Source: Terriglobales bacterium (GTDB lineage Bacteria > Acidobacteriota > Terriglobia > Terriglobales > Acidobacteriaceae). From it: a DNA stretch of 41,723 nt. Numbering within the stretch: the stretch's first letter is position 1; each line of letters opens with the position of its first letter. Made by a program: the position numbers and the translations under genes. The stretch is from contig DATKKJ010000077.1 of NCBI GenBank assembly GCA_035543055.1, positions 1-41,723 on the forward strand, in the 5' to 3' direction. The notes beneath the pieces are model-generated. The model searched no databases. It saw only the letters and a list, made by a program, of their open reading frames with translations, and was not told the DNA's origin. Of the stretch, positions 11,750 through 19,822 are shown piece after piece.

Positions 11750-13279
11750 TCAGCGTTTCTTCTTGCTCTTCTTGGCCGGCTTGGACTTCGTGGGAGCGTG
11801 GGCTCGCGCCGGCTTGGCCGGCTTATTGGGCGGCCCAGCAGGGTGCTTCTTGACGGCGGCCGGAGCGGGGGCGGCTGCCGCTGCGGCACTTCCTGCCGCA
11901 GCCTTGGGGGCTTTCTTGCCTGAGGCTGCAGGCGCTGCTGCTTCCGCGGCTTTCGCTCCCCGGCCCCGTTTGCTGGGCGGGGGAGGCGGAGGTGCGGGCG
12001 GTGGCGGAGCGTACGGCTTCAGGAATTTCAGGGTCTCGGTCCGGGAGCGCAGCTTGCCATCGAGCAGCAGGAAGAAGATCTGCTCGGTCAGCTCCTGGTA
12101 GCGCGGCACCTCCGGAGTGATGTGCAGCTCCGCCATCTCCGGCAGCGGGATCTTGTCTTTGACCTGCCGCCACTTGGTCAGGAAATTCTTGATCTTCTGG
12201 GAGACGCTCTGGTTTCGCGACGTGGTTTCCAGGAACAGGATGGTCTCCGCCTTGCCGGCGGACAGCAGCTTCCAGGCCAGGGACGGCGTGGCCGCCTCTT
12301 TGCTCGTCAGGCGCTTGGCCAGGTCCTTGGCCTCGTCCTCCAGCCGCTTCCAGCTTTGCACGAAGGCCCGGTTGGAGATCAGCTTCTGGAGGGCGCTGGC
12401 GTCCGCGCCCGACATCCTCCCGGTGAGCATGTACATGACCGCCGGGCCGGAATCGATGGCGCCATAGCCCAACGACTGCATCTGTTCCCGGGTCTTGAGC
12501 AGGCTGGCGAGGCCGCTCGCGTCCACCTTGGCCACCGTCCAGCGGGGATACAGCACCTTGAGCCACTCTTCCTTCTCCAGCGCGCGCATGATGTGCAGCG
12601 GGTCTTCCTCGTAGGCCAGCTGCTCGATCTCGTAGCCGATCTGCCGGTCGTTGATGCGCTCGATGTAGTTGCCTTCCTTGGCGGCATCGTAGCGGGCCTG
12701 GGTACGCTCCTCCAGGTTCCAATGGAAGCGCGTGGCGAAGCGCGTAGCCCGGATCAGGCGCGATGGCTCTTCCAGGAAGGAGTAGTTGTGCAGGATGCGG
12801 ATGACCTTGTTCTCGATGTCCGCCACCCCATTGGCGGGATCGAGCAGCAACCCGCGCGAACCCTCGTTGAGCGAGAGGGCCATGGCGTTGATGGTGAAAT
12901 CGCGGCGCCGCAGATCGTCGATGATGGTGCCCTGGGAGATCTCGGGCGGGCGGCCGGGCTTTTCGTAGCGCTCGTTGCGCGCCATCCCAACCTCGGCGCG
13001 CACGTTGCCGGGAAGCAGGAGGAAAAGAGTGCGCGTGTCGTCGTCCACCCACTGAACGATGGCTCCCGCCTTCTCCAGGTCGCGCTGCAGCTTGAGCGGA
13101 TTGCCCTGGACGGTGAGATCGACCTCGCGGATGGGGAACCCGCTGATCATGTCGCGCACCGCGCCGCCGGTGAGATAAACGTTCATCTCATCGGCGCGGG
13201 CGACGTCGGAGACCAGGGCCACCGCCCGCTGTTGGTCCGGCGTCAGCCGGGTCTCCATCATGTAAATGTAATCAGCCAT
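11750..13279 (-). CDS. CCA/poly(A)-type tRNA nucleotidyltransferase with basic Ala/Pro/Lys-rich tail
   Basis: A class II nucleotidyltransferase of the CCA-adding/PcnB superfamily, likely acting on tRNA 3' ends. Seen: the GG motif in YLTGGAVRD (residues 36-43), the RRRDFTINAMA motif, the RNA-head motif LLDPANGVADI and EPSRLIRATRF. The usual catalytic Asp-x-Asp reads Glu52-Val-Asp54 here. No HD phosphohydrolase domain is evident. From about residue 424 to the end the protein becomes a low-complexity tail, first poly-proline and then Ala/Lys/Pro with a Lys-rich end, resembling a histone H1 tail. The start is uncertain: ATG at 13279 has no clear Shine-Dalgarno and in-frame ATGs lie 18-21 bases further in. 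CCA versus poly(A) activity cannot be decided. Confidence 0.85.
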   Translation of the reverse strand: MADYIYMMETRLTPDQQRAVALVSDVARADEMNVYLTGGAVRDMISGFPIREVDLTVQGNPLKLQRDLEKAGAIVQWVDDDTRTLFLLLPGNVRAEVGMARNERYEKPGRPPEISQGTIIDDLRRRDFTINAMALSLNEGSRGLLLDPANGVADIENKVIRILHNYSFLEEPSRLIRATRFATRFHWNLEERTQARYDAAKEGNYIERINDRQIGYEIEQLAYEEDPLHIMRALEKEEWLKVLYPRWTVAKVDASGLASLLKTREQMQSLGYGAIDSGPAVMYMLTGRMSGADASALQKLISNRAFVQSWKRLEDEAKDLAKRLTSKEAATPSLAWKLLSAGKAETILFLETTSRNQSVSQKIKNFLTKWRQVKDKIPLPEMAELHITPEVPRYQELTEQIFFLLLDGKLRSRTETLKFLKPYAPPPPAPPPPPPSKRGRGAKAAEAAAPAASGKKAPKAAAGSAAAAAAPAPAAVKKHPAGPPNKPAKPARAHAPTKSKPAKKSKKKR

Positions 13280-13500
13280 TCAGGCGACGCCCGGCGGAGG
13301 TCCTGTGGAAATCCGGCCGGATCCTGCCGTTCTGTCTGTAAGTGGTTCCGAACAAGGCACTTAGCCGCGCCACGGAGGCCGCGGCAAACCCCACACATTA
13401 ACATACCGTTGCCCTTTTGGCTACTGGGGGTCGGACGGGCCGCGCGGCGCCAGCAAAAAAGTGCGACAATCGGGACGCAAGCCACAATATCTGGTACCGC
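13280..13500. other. Intergenic region between divergent genes
   Basis: These 221 bases separate the cca-like gene (-) from the conserved hypothetical gene (+). They must hold promoters for both. I see a 12-base perfect palindrome, ATCCGGCCGGAT, at 13311-13322, but no convincing -35/-10 pair and no RNA gene. Confidence 0.4.
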
Positions 13501-13980
13501 ATGCCGTCCACCCACAAGAAGGTGATCGTGCGCAAGATGGACCGCGACAGCGTCCAAGGCTACGTCGCGCCCGCCTTCATCGTGGACGGCAAGGTGGAGC
13601 TGCTGAACACCGCCGGGAAGGTGGTCCTGATCGACCTGGCGGACGTGAAGGGCGTGTACTTCGTTCGCGGCTTCGACGAGACCGAAAGCTTCGCGCGCAA
13701 GACCTTCGCCACCCGGCCCCGTACCGAAGGCCTCTGGGTGCGGCTCAAGTTCCGGGACAACGAGACCCTGGAAGGCATGATGCCCAACGACCTTACCCAG
13801 CTATCCAGCGATGGCTTCCTCGTCACTCCGCCGGACACGCGTTCCAACACCCAGCGCATCTTCGTGCCCCGCACCGCCCTCGCCGAGCTCACCGTGCTGG
13901 CGGTGATCGGCGGCATCGGTGGACGCCGCCGCCGGGCCGCACCGACTCCGGAAGGCCAAGTGCCCATGTTCACGGAATAG
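13501..13980 (+). CDS. Conserved hypothetical protein upstream of lpxD
   Basis: A 159-residue soluble protein starting MPSTHKKVIVRKMDRDSVQGYV. It looks mostly beta-stranded, with a repeated pattern (a strand, then DGKVELLNTAGKVVLIDLADVKGVYFVR, then WVRLKFRDNETLEGMMPNDL) that suggests two small barrel-like halves, and it ends in a basic and then Pro/Glu tail. I recall similar proteins as uncharacterised acidobacterial families but cannot name a function. The frame is open from 13417, yet the extra 28 residues have no character, so the ATG at 13501 is chosen. It lies 66 bases before lpxD on the same strand. Confidence 0.75.
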   Translation: MPSTHKKVIVRKMDRDSVQGYVAPAFIVDGKVELLNTAGKVVLIDLADVKGVYFVRGFDETESFARKTFATRPRTEGLWVRLKFRDNETLEGMMPNDLTQLSSDGFLVTPPDTRSNTQRIFVPRTALAELTVLAVIGGIGGRRRRAAPTPEGQVPMFTE

Positions 13981-14046
13981 CTTTTTGCCTGCTTCTCTCG
14001 ACCCGTCAATTACAATCTGGCCTTTGTAATTCGCGGTGAAGCGCTT

Positions 14047-15051
14047 ATGAAATTATCTGACATCGCATCCGCCCTGCATGCACGCCTCGACGGCGCTGAC
14101 TGCGAGATCACCGGGGTGGCGGGGATTGAAAAGGCCGCTGCCGGGCAACTCACGTTCGTAGCCAATCCCAAGTACGCGGCAGCGGCCAAGACGACGAAAG
14201 CCTCGGCAGTGATCGTGGACGAGGCCTTCCCTGCTCTGGCGACCGCGACCCTGCGAACCAAGGAGCCGTACCTGGCGTTCGCCCGCGCCATCGAGTTTTT
14301 CTACCGGCCGCCGCAGTACGCCCCGGGGGTGCATCCGACCGCTGTCGTTCATCCATCCGCCAGGATCGGCCGCGACCCCCACATCGGCGCCTACGCGGTG
14401 GTGATGGAGAATGTCGAGATCGGCCACGATGCCGTGCTGCTCCCCCATGTGGTGGTCTATCCGGGAGCGCGCATCGGCAATCAGTTCTTCGCCCATGCCC
14501 ACGCGGTGGTGCGCGAGCATTGCCGGCTGGGGGATGGCGTGATCCTGCAGAACGGTGCGGTGGTCGGAGCTGACGGCTTCGGTTTCGCACCCGACCTGCA
14601 GAAGCACTGGCACAAGATCGTGCAATCCGGGCCCGCGGTGCTAGGCGATGCGGTCGAGGTCCAGGCCAATGCCTGCGTGGACCGCGCCTCTATCGGCGAG
14701 ACGCGCGTCGGGCGCGGCACGAAGATCGACAACCTGGTGCAGGTGGGCCATGGCTGCGAAGTCGGCGAGGACTCGCTCCTTTGCGCCCAGGTGGGGCTGG
14801 CGGGCTCGACCGAGATCGGCAATCACGTGATCCTGGCCGGGCAAGTGGGCGTCGCCGGGCACTGCAAGATCGGCGACGGCGCCGTCGCCACGGCGCAGAG
14901 CGGGATCCCCAACGACGTTGAGGCCGGTAAGATGGTCAGCGGTTATCCCGCCATCGAGAACCGGCAGTGGTTGCGTTGTGTAGCCGTTTTCAACAGGCTG
15001 CCCGAACTAGCCAAGGCGGTTCGAGCGAGAAAGGGTTCCGACGACGAGTGA
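14047..15051 (+). CDS. lpxD: UDP-3-O-acylglucosamine N-acyltransferase
   Basis: LpxD adds the second (N-linked) 3-hydroxyacyl chain to UDP-3-O-acylglucosamine in lipid A synthesis, in the cytoplasm, using acyl-ACP. The 334-residue protein has the N-terminal uridine-binding domain (KLSDIASALHARLDG, then GVAGIEKAAAGQLTFVANPKY) and a long left-handed beta-helix of hexapeptide repeats from about residue 100 to 290, including the HAHAVVREHCRLGDGV and QVGHGCEVGEDSLL segments. The C-terminal helix is complete. This is direct evidence of a lipid A-type outer membrane. The other lpx genes are not adjacent. A regulator follows 33 bases later. Confidence 0.96.
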   Translation: MKLSDIASALHARLDGADCEITGVAGIEKAAAGQLTFVANPKYAAAAKTTKASAVIVDEAFPALATATLRTKEPYLAFARAIEFFYRPPQYAPGVHPTAVVHPSARIGRDPHIGAYAVVMENVEIGHDAVLLPHVVVYPGARIGNQFFAHAHAVVREHCRLGDGVILQNGAVVGADGFGFAPDLQKHWHKIVQSGPAVLGDAVEVQANACVDRASIGETRVGRGTKIDNLVQVGHGCEVGEDSLLCAQVGLAGSTEIGNHVILAGQVGVAGHCKIGDGAVATAQSGIPNDVEAGKMVSGYPAIENRQWLRCVAVFNRLPELAKAVRARKGSDDE

Positions 15052-15084
15052 TGCCAGCGGCCCCGGCTGCATCCAATCTCCCCA

Positions 15085-15876
15085 ATGGCTGAAGAGCGAT
15101 CACAACCGGTCAAGGAACAGAAAAAGCCCATCCGAGTGCTGCTGCTCGACGACCGCGAGGACAACCTGCTGCTGCGCTCCACCATCCTGCGCAAACAAGG
15201 CTACGAAGCGGTGACCGCGGCCTCCATCGAGGAAGCCCAGGAGCAGCTGGACGCGATCGACATCGCGGTCCTCGATTACCACATGGGCCGGGGCAAGTTC
15301 GGCACCGACGTGGCCACCTCGCTGCGCCAGAAGCGCCCACACGTGCCGATCATCATCCTGTCGGCCACGCTCGATCGCGCCTTCGGCGGCGGCCTGGCCG
15401 ATATGCACCTGCTGAAGGGACACAGTTCCGTGGACGACATGCTCGCCGCCCTGCGCTCCTTCGAATCCAAGAAGCGCGGCAAGCCGGTGGTGGTGGATGC
15501 CCGCGAGTTCTATTACTCGCGCATCAGCATGGCCATGGGCGACGATATCGCGCTCGAGGTCCTGGACCGCGATGGCAACTGGCAGTACGTCAACGAGTAC
15601 TTCGCCCGCTTCTTTGACAGGAAGCGCGACTGGTTCACCGGCAAGAACCTGTTCGAGAGTTTCCCCGAGAGCGAGGGGGAGTGGCGCGACATCATCCGCA
15701 ACGTGGCCGACACCCGCGAGACCTACATCGATCGCTCCCTGCGTGGCCTGCCCCACCTGCCCAAGAAGAATCCGCGCTACGTCTGGAACGTGCTGGTCTT
15801 CCCCCTCAAGCTGCACGACGACCGCGACGGCGTGGTGCTGAGCGCCCGCATCATCGAGAAGAAACCGTCGTTCTAA
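15085..15876 (+). CDS. Response regulator with receiver and PAS-like domains, no DNA-binding domain
   Basis: Residues 15-130 form a receiver domain: acidic pair Asp22-Asp23, phosphoacceptor Asp64 (VLDYHMG), Ser93 (ILSAT) and Lys111 (LLKG). Residues about 150-255 look like a PAS domain (ALEVLDRDGNWQYVNEYFARFF and a C-terminal VWNVLVFPLK strand followed by VVLSARII). There is no helix-turn-helix or enzymatic output domain, so it probably acts by protein-protein contact or as a sensor module within a phosphorelay. No histidine kinase is nearby. It follows lpxD at 33 bases and its stop overlaps the end of plsC on the other strand. Confidence 0.85.
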   Translation: MAEERSQPVKEQKKPIRVLLLDDREDNLLLRSTILRKQGYEAVTAASIEEAQEQLDAIDIAVLDYHMGRGKFGTDVATSLRQKRPHVPIIILSATLDRAFGGGLADMHLLKGHSSVDDMLAALRSFESKKRGKPVVVDAREFYYSRISMAMGDDIALEVLDRDGNWQYVNEYFARFFDRKRDWFTGKNLFESFPESEGEWRDIIRNVADTRETYIDRSLRGLPHLPKKNPRYVWNVLVFPLKLHDDRDGVVLSARIIEKKPSF

Positions 15877-16580
15877 CTTCTGTATTGCTCGGGCAGCGCG
15901 CTTTCGATCTTCCCCCGCACCGCAGCCATCAGCGCCTCCCGGTCGTTGTACTGCTTCGGATCCATCGGTTCGTGGAAAACCACGGTCACGGTCCCCTTCC
16001 TGACGCCGAACCGTCCCTTGGGCCAGAGCTCATGGGAGCCCACGATGGTCATCGGGATGACGGGCACGCCGGTCTCCATCGCCAGGTAGAACGGCCCTTT
16101 CTTGAAGGGCAGAAGCTTGCCGTCCACGGAGCGCGTCCCTTCGGGAAAGACCATCATGTTCAAGCCTTTCTTCATGACGGCGCCGGCGCGTTCGACGCTG
16201 GCGATGGCCGCGTCGCGATTGGCGCGGTCCACCGGCACCAGGTCCCCCAAACGCATCGCCCGTCCAAGCACCGGGACCCGGAACAGTTCCTTCTTCACCA
16301 GTACCGACGTGCGCCGCGGAATAACCGGCACCACGATAGGCGGGTCCAGGTTCGAGGTGTGGTTGCACATATAGATGTAGGTGAGCATCGGGTCGAAGCG
16401 CTCCCGGCCACGCACCTCGACGTTCACCCCGGTGAGCCGCACCCCGGTCCAGGCCAGCCACATGGCCACGCGGTAGAGGAAATCGGCGCTGCCGGTGAGG
16501 AAGGTCCAGGGAAAACAGATGAGGGCGGCGAGCGGCACGAGCAGCGTCCAGAACACGATCGCCAGCAGAAGCCGGAACAC
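15873..16580 (-). CDS. plsC: 1-acyl-sn-glycerol-3-phosphate acyltransferase family protein
   Basis: A PlsC-family membrane-associated acyltransferase that would acylate lysophosphatidic acid, or a related lysolipid, at the inner membrane. Evidence: an N-terminal hydrophobic helix pair, the catalytic NHTSNLDPP (His and Asp of NHx4D), the substrate-binding FPEGTRS, and a following PVIPMTIVGS block. The length of 235 residues is normal. It starts with a GTG placed directly after the TAA stop of the M61 peptidase gene, so it is the last gene of a packed operon. The chain-specific substrate is not predictable, and lysophospholipid recycling is also possible. Confidence 0.9.
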   Translation of the reverse strand: MFRLLLAIVFWTLLVPLAALICFPWTFLTGSADFLYRVAMWLAWTGVRLTGVNVEVRGRERFDPMLTYIYMCNHTSNLDPPIVVPVIPRRTSVLVKKELFRVPVLGRAMRLGDLVPVDRANRDAAIASVERAGAVMKKGLNMMVFPEGTRSVDGKLLPFKKGPFYLAMETGVPVIPMTIVGSHELWPKGRFGVRKGTVTVVFHEPMDPKQYNDREALMAAVRGKIESALPEQYRS

Positions 16581-18401
16581 TTAGCGGGTTCCTGCCGCCG
16601 GTTGCGATTCGCCGCGCAACCAGGCGGCGCGGCGAGCGCGTTGCGCCGCGGTGACGTTCTCCATCTCGACGATGGCAAAATCCTGCTCTTCGCGCGCTCC
16701 CAGCGTGATCTTCAGCTCCCGCGCGCCCCGGCGCCCCCGGACCTTCAGCCGCAGCGTGTCCCCGGGACGCATCCCCGAGATCGCGGTCTCGAGGTCGCTG
16801 CTGACCGGCTTTCCGTTGATCTCGACGATGCTGTCGCCGGCGTTAAGCCCCGCGCGCTCCGCATCGCTCCCCGGCGCGACGGAAAACACGGTGGGAGACT
16901 GGTCGAAGTTCCGGGCGGAGACGAACCCTGCATCGGGAAATACTGACTTGCGGCGGTCGAGCCGCAACCCCACGCTGCGGAAGAAATCGTCGTAGGGGAT
17001 GGGGGTCACGCCCGCGACGTAGTTCTCGAAGAACCCGTCAAAGTCCGTGCCCGTGACCTGCCCGACCGCCCAGCGCACCCCGGCGGTATCGTCGAAATAG
17101 CGCCCCTCGTAGAAGTAGTTCTTGTCCATCCACTGGAACAGGTCGCGCAGCGACTTGGTCCCCTGGGTGGCGTCGCGCATGGCAAGGTCGAGAAGGATGC
17201 CAACGATCTCTCCCTTGTTGTAGTAGTCGATGGAGCGTTGCGGGGTGCGGTACTGCGGATACTTGTCAAACCAGGCATCAAGGGAGCTCTCCTCGACCGA
17301 CTGGATGCGCACCGCCGGCCGGCTCTCCAGCCGGTGGATCTCGCGCGAGAGCGCGAGCAAGAACTGCTGCTCGCTCCAGGTCCCGGTGCGCAGCAGGATG
17401 TAATCGGCGACGGTGTTGGTGAAGCCCTCGCTGAACCACAACGCTGTAGTGAAGTTTTCGTGCAGGTAGTCGATGGGCTCCAGCGACCGGGGCCGGATCC
17501 GCTTCACGTTCCACAAGTGGAAGAACTCGTGGGCGGTGACCGACGGCAGGGCATGGGGGTCTTCTTTCAAGCGGTCGGCGGGCACGTCGATGGCGGTCGA
17601 GTAGGCGTGCTCCATGCCTCCGCCTCCGCCGTTCCGGGGAAAGTGATAGATGAACAGGAAATCGCCGAACGGCTGGTCGTTCATCCAGGCGACCTCGCTG
17701 GCGACCGTCTTGCGGACCATCTCGCGCACGGCATTCGCGTCGTAGTCGGCAGGGTCGGCATGGATGGCCAAGTGGTAGCGAGCGCCTCCCTCCTCGAAGT
17801 CGAGCCGCGCGAATCTCCCCATCTCCACCGGCGCGTCCACCAGGTGGTCGTAGTTGCGGGCGGAGAAGCGTCCCATGCGGGCCGGTTCGCCCGGACTGAG
17901 CGAGGGCAAGACGGTGGCCACGTCCCAATCAGGGGGCAGATCGTGGAAGGTCACCGTCATGAGCGAGTCGCGCGCGTCCGTCGGGTACATGAGCAACTCG
18001 GCCAGATTGAAGAATCCGTGCTCGGTGTTGAGCTGCGCGCCATAGGGGCCGGGCTGGTCGGCCAGGATGTCGTATTCGATCTCCGCGCCGCTCTCCGCGT
18101 GATAGATCCGCCACGTGGTTTTGTCGATCTTGCGGACCGGCAGGGAGCGCCCGGTGGCGTCACTCGCCGTTACCCGGCGCACGTACTGGGCAAAGTCGCG
18201 GACCTGGTAGAGCGCGTTCCAGACCGGAAGCTGCACCTGGCGCTCGGAGGAAGTCCCGGCCACGTGGATGCGCACGTGCACCAGGTGCTCGCTCATCCTT
18301 CCCAGGGAGACGTGGTAATCGATGGGTGACTGCGCCGCGGCGGACGCAGCCAGAGCCGCCAGCAGGATCGAACGCAGGAGTGTCTTGGAAGATAGCTTCA
18401 A
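16581..18401 (-). CDS. Secreted M61 family metallopeptidase with PDZ domain
   Basis: A 606-residue zinc peptidase of the M61 (glycyl aminopeptidase-like) family. It has a signal peptide (residues 1-23, ending SAAAQ), an N-terminal beta domain, GGMEH near residue 261, the zinc motif HEFFH (291-295) with the third ligand Glu in WFSEGFTN (Glu325), and a C-terminal PDZ domain (about 500-580; SVAPGSDAERAGLNAGDSIVEI split over its ligand groove). The start is a TTG that overlaps the TGA stop of mpl by four bases (TTGA), which implies coupling. The periplasmic location and the neighbouring mpl/ldcA genes suggest a cell-envelope role; this is inference. Confidence 0.92.
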   Translation of the reverse strand: MKLSSKTLLRSILLAALAASAAAQSPIDYHVSLGRMSEHLVHVRIHVAGTSSERQVQLPVWNALYQVRDFAQYVRRVTASDATGRSLPVRKIDKTTWRIYHAESGAEIEYDILADQPGPYGAQLNTEHGFFNLAELLMYPTDARDSLMTVTFHDLPPDWDVATVLPSLSPGEPARMGRFSARNYDHLVDAPVEMGRFARLDFEEGGARYHLAIHADPADYDANAVREMVRKTVASEVAWMNDQPFGDFLFIYHFPRNGGGGGMEHAYSTAIDVPADRLKEDPHALPSVTAHEFFHLWNVKRIRPRSLEPIDYLHENFTTALWFSEGFTNTVADYILLRTGTWSEQQFLLALSREIHRLESRPAVRIQSVEESSLDAWFDKYPQYRTPQRSIDYYNKGEIVGILLDLAMRDATQGTKSLRDLFQWMDKNYFYEGRYFDDTAGVRWAVGQVTGTDFDGFFENYVAGVTPIPYDDFFRSVGLRLDRRKSVFPDAGFVSARNFDQSPTVFSVAPGSDAERAGLNAGDSIVEINGKPVSSDLETAISGMRPGDTLRLKVRGRRGARELKITLGAREEQDFAIVEMENVTAAQRARRAAWLRGESQPAAGTR

Positions 18402-19822
18402 GTCCGTGCCGGGACCTCCCGTAGCGATCTCAACCGCTGGGGGAGCTTCTCATAGATGCCGCCGAATCCGCCGTTGGAGAGGATGGCCACCACATCGCCG
18501 GAGCGGAGCAGCGGGGCGACGTCGGCGACAATGGCATCAGCATCCTTCGATTCCTGCGCCGGGACGCCAGCCGCGCTCACCCGCTCCACCACCCGCGCGA
18601 CCGAGAGGCGCTCGGGCTCGGGAATGGCGTCGGCCTTGAAGACGCTGGCCACGCGCACCTGGTCGGCCAGTGCCAGGCTCGCCACGAGTTCGTCCTCGAA
18701 TACCCGGCGGCGCAGGGTGTTCGATCGCGGCTCGAAGATGGCCCAAAGCCCCCGGCCGGGGTACCGCGTGCGCAGTGCCTTCAGCGTGTGGGCGATGGCG
18801 GTCGGGTGATGCGCGAAATCCTCCACGATGGTGATGCCGTTGATCTCCGCCCGCACCTCGAGGCGCCGCTTCACGCTCCGGAAGGTCTTGAGGGCGTGCG
18901 CGATCACATCGGCGGGAATGCCGTACCCAGCCGCGATGGCGACAGCGGCGGTCGCGTTCAAGACGTTGTACTCGCCAGCCAGCGCGAATTCGAGGTTGGC
19001 AAAGTGGCGCTTGCGGTGCAGCACAGTCCAGCTGGTTCTGGCCGGCTCAAACTTCAGATCCACGACCCGCCACGCCGCGTCTTCGCTGAAACCATAGCGC
19101 TCTACCGGGCAGAAGGCCCGGGCCACGCATTCGTCCACGGTAGCGCTGTCGTCCCAGGCCACCAGGCGCCCGCGCCGCGGCACCAGGTTCACCAGTCGCT
19201 TGAACGCGGTCTTCACCGCCTCCAAGTCCTTGTAGATATCGGCGTGGTCGAACTCCACCGAGGTCAGGATGGCGGAACCCGGCATGTAGTGCAGGAACTT
19301 GGGCCCTTTGTCGAAGAAAGCGGAGTCGTACTCGTCGCCCTCGATGATGAACTCCCCGCCCTCCCCCAGGCCGAAGCTCGAGCCGAAGTTCTCGGCGATG
19401 CCGCCGATGAGGAACGACGGCTTACGTCCCGCCGAGTGGAAGATCCAGGCCAGCATCGAGGTGGTGGTCGTCTTTCCGTGGGTGCCGGCGACCACGATGG
19501 GCTCGCGCATCCGCAGAAACTCCTGATAGAGCAGGTCGGGCAGGGAGAGCATGGGGAGGCGCTGGTCGAGGGCGTACTCCAGCTCCACATTGCCGCGCGA
19601 GATGGCGTTGCCCACGACGACGAGTTCCGGGTGCGGCTTCAGGTGGGCTTCGTCGAAGGGCTGCGCCACGCTGATGCCCAGGCCCGCGAGAAAATCCGAC
19701 ATTGGGGGATACGCGGCCTGGTCGGAGCCGGTGACCCGGTATCCGCGCGCTTGCAGCATGCCGGCCAGCGACGCCATGGCGGTGCCGCAGATGCCGATCA
19801 GGTGGATGTGTCTGGGCGTCAT
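18398..19822 (-). CDS. mpl: UDP-N-acetylmuramate:L-alanyl-gamma-D-glutamyl-meso-diaminopimelate ligase
   Basis: Mpl reattaches recycled murein tripeptide to UDP-MurNAc, saving the MurC-MurD-MurE steps. The 474-residue protein has the Mur-ligase layout: an N-terminal Rossmann domain (IHLIGICGTAMASLAG), the ATP loop GTHGKTTTT (113-121), and the C-terminal domain with VKRRLEVRAEINGI and VEDFAHHPTAI. The HxxGICGTAMASLA start and the FGSSFGLGEGGEFIIEGDEYDSAF-type stretch fit Mpl better than MurC. The ATG overlaps the TGA stop of ldcA by four bases (ATGA). Together with ldcA it makes a peptidoglycan-recycling pair. Confidence 0.93.
   Translation of the reverse strand: MTPRHIHLIGICGTAMASLAGMLQARGYRVTGSDQAAYPPMSDFLAGLGISVAQPFDEAHLKPHPELVVVGNAISRGNVELEYALDQRLPMLSLPDLLYQEFLRMREPIVVAGTHGKTTTTSMLAWIFHSAGRKPSFLIGGIAENFGSSFGLGEGGEFIIEGDEYDSAFFDKGPKFLHYMPGSAILTSVEFDHADIYKDLEAVKTAFKRLVNLVPRRGRLVAWDDSATVDECVARAFCPVERYGFSEDAAWRVVDLKFEPARTSWTVLHRKRHFANLEFALAGEYNVLNATAAVAIAAGYGIPADVIAHALKTFRSVKRRLEVRAEINGITIVEDFAHHPTAIAHTLKALRTRYPGRGLWAIFEPRSNTLRRRVFEDELVASLALADQVRVASVFKADAIPEPERLSVARVVERVSAAGVPAQESKDADAIVADVAPLLRSGDVVAILSNGGFGGIYEKLPQRLRSLREVPART

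Noticed and set aside
13311-13322. 12-base palindrome ATCCGGCCGGAT as an operator.
   Set aside because: Such a GC-rich palindrome is expected by chance in this composition and has no second copy nearby.
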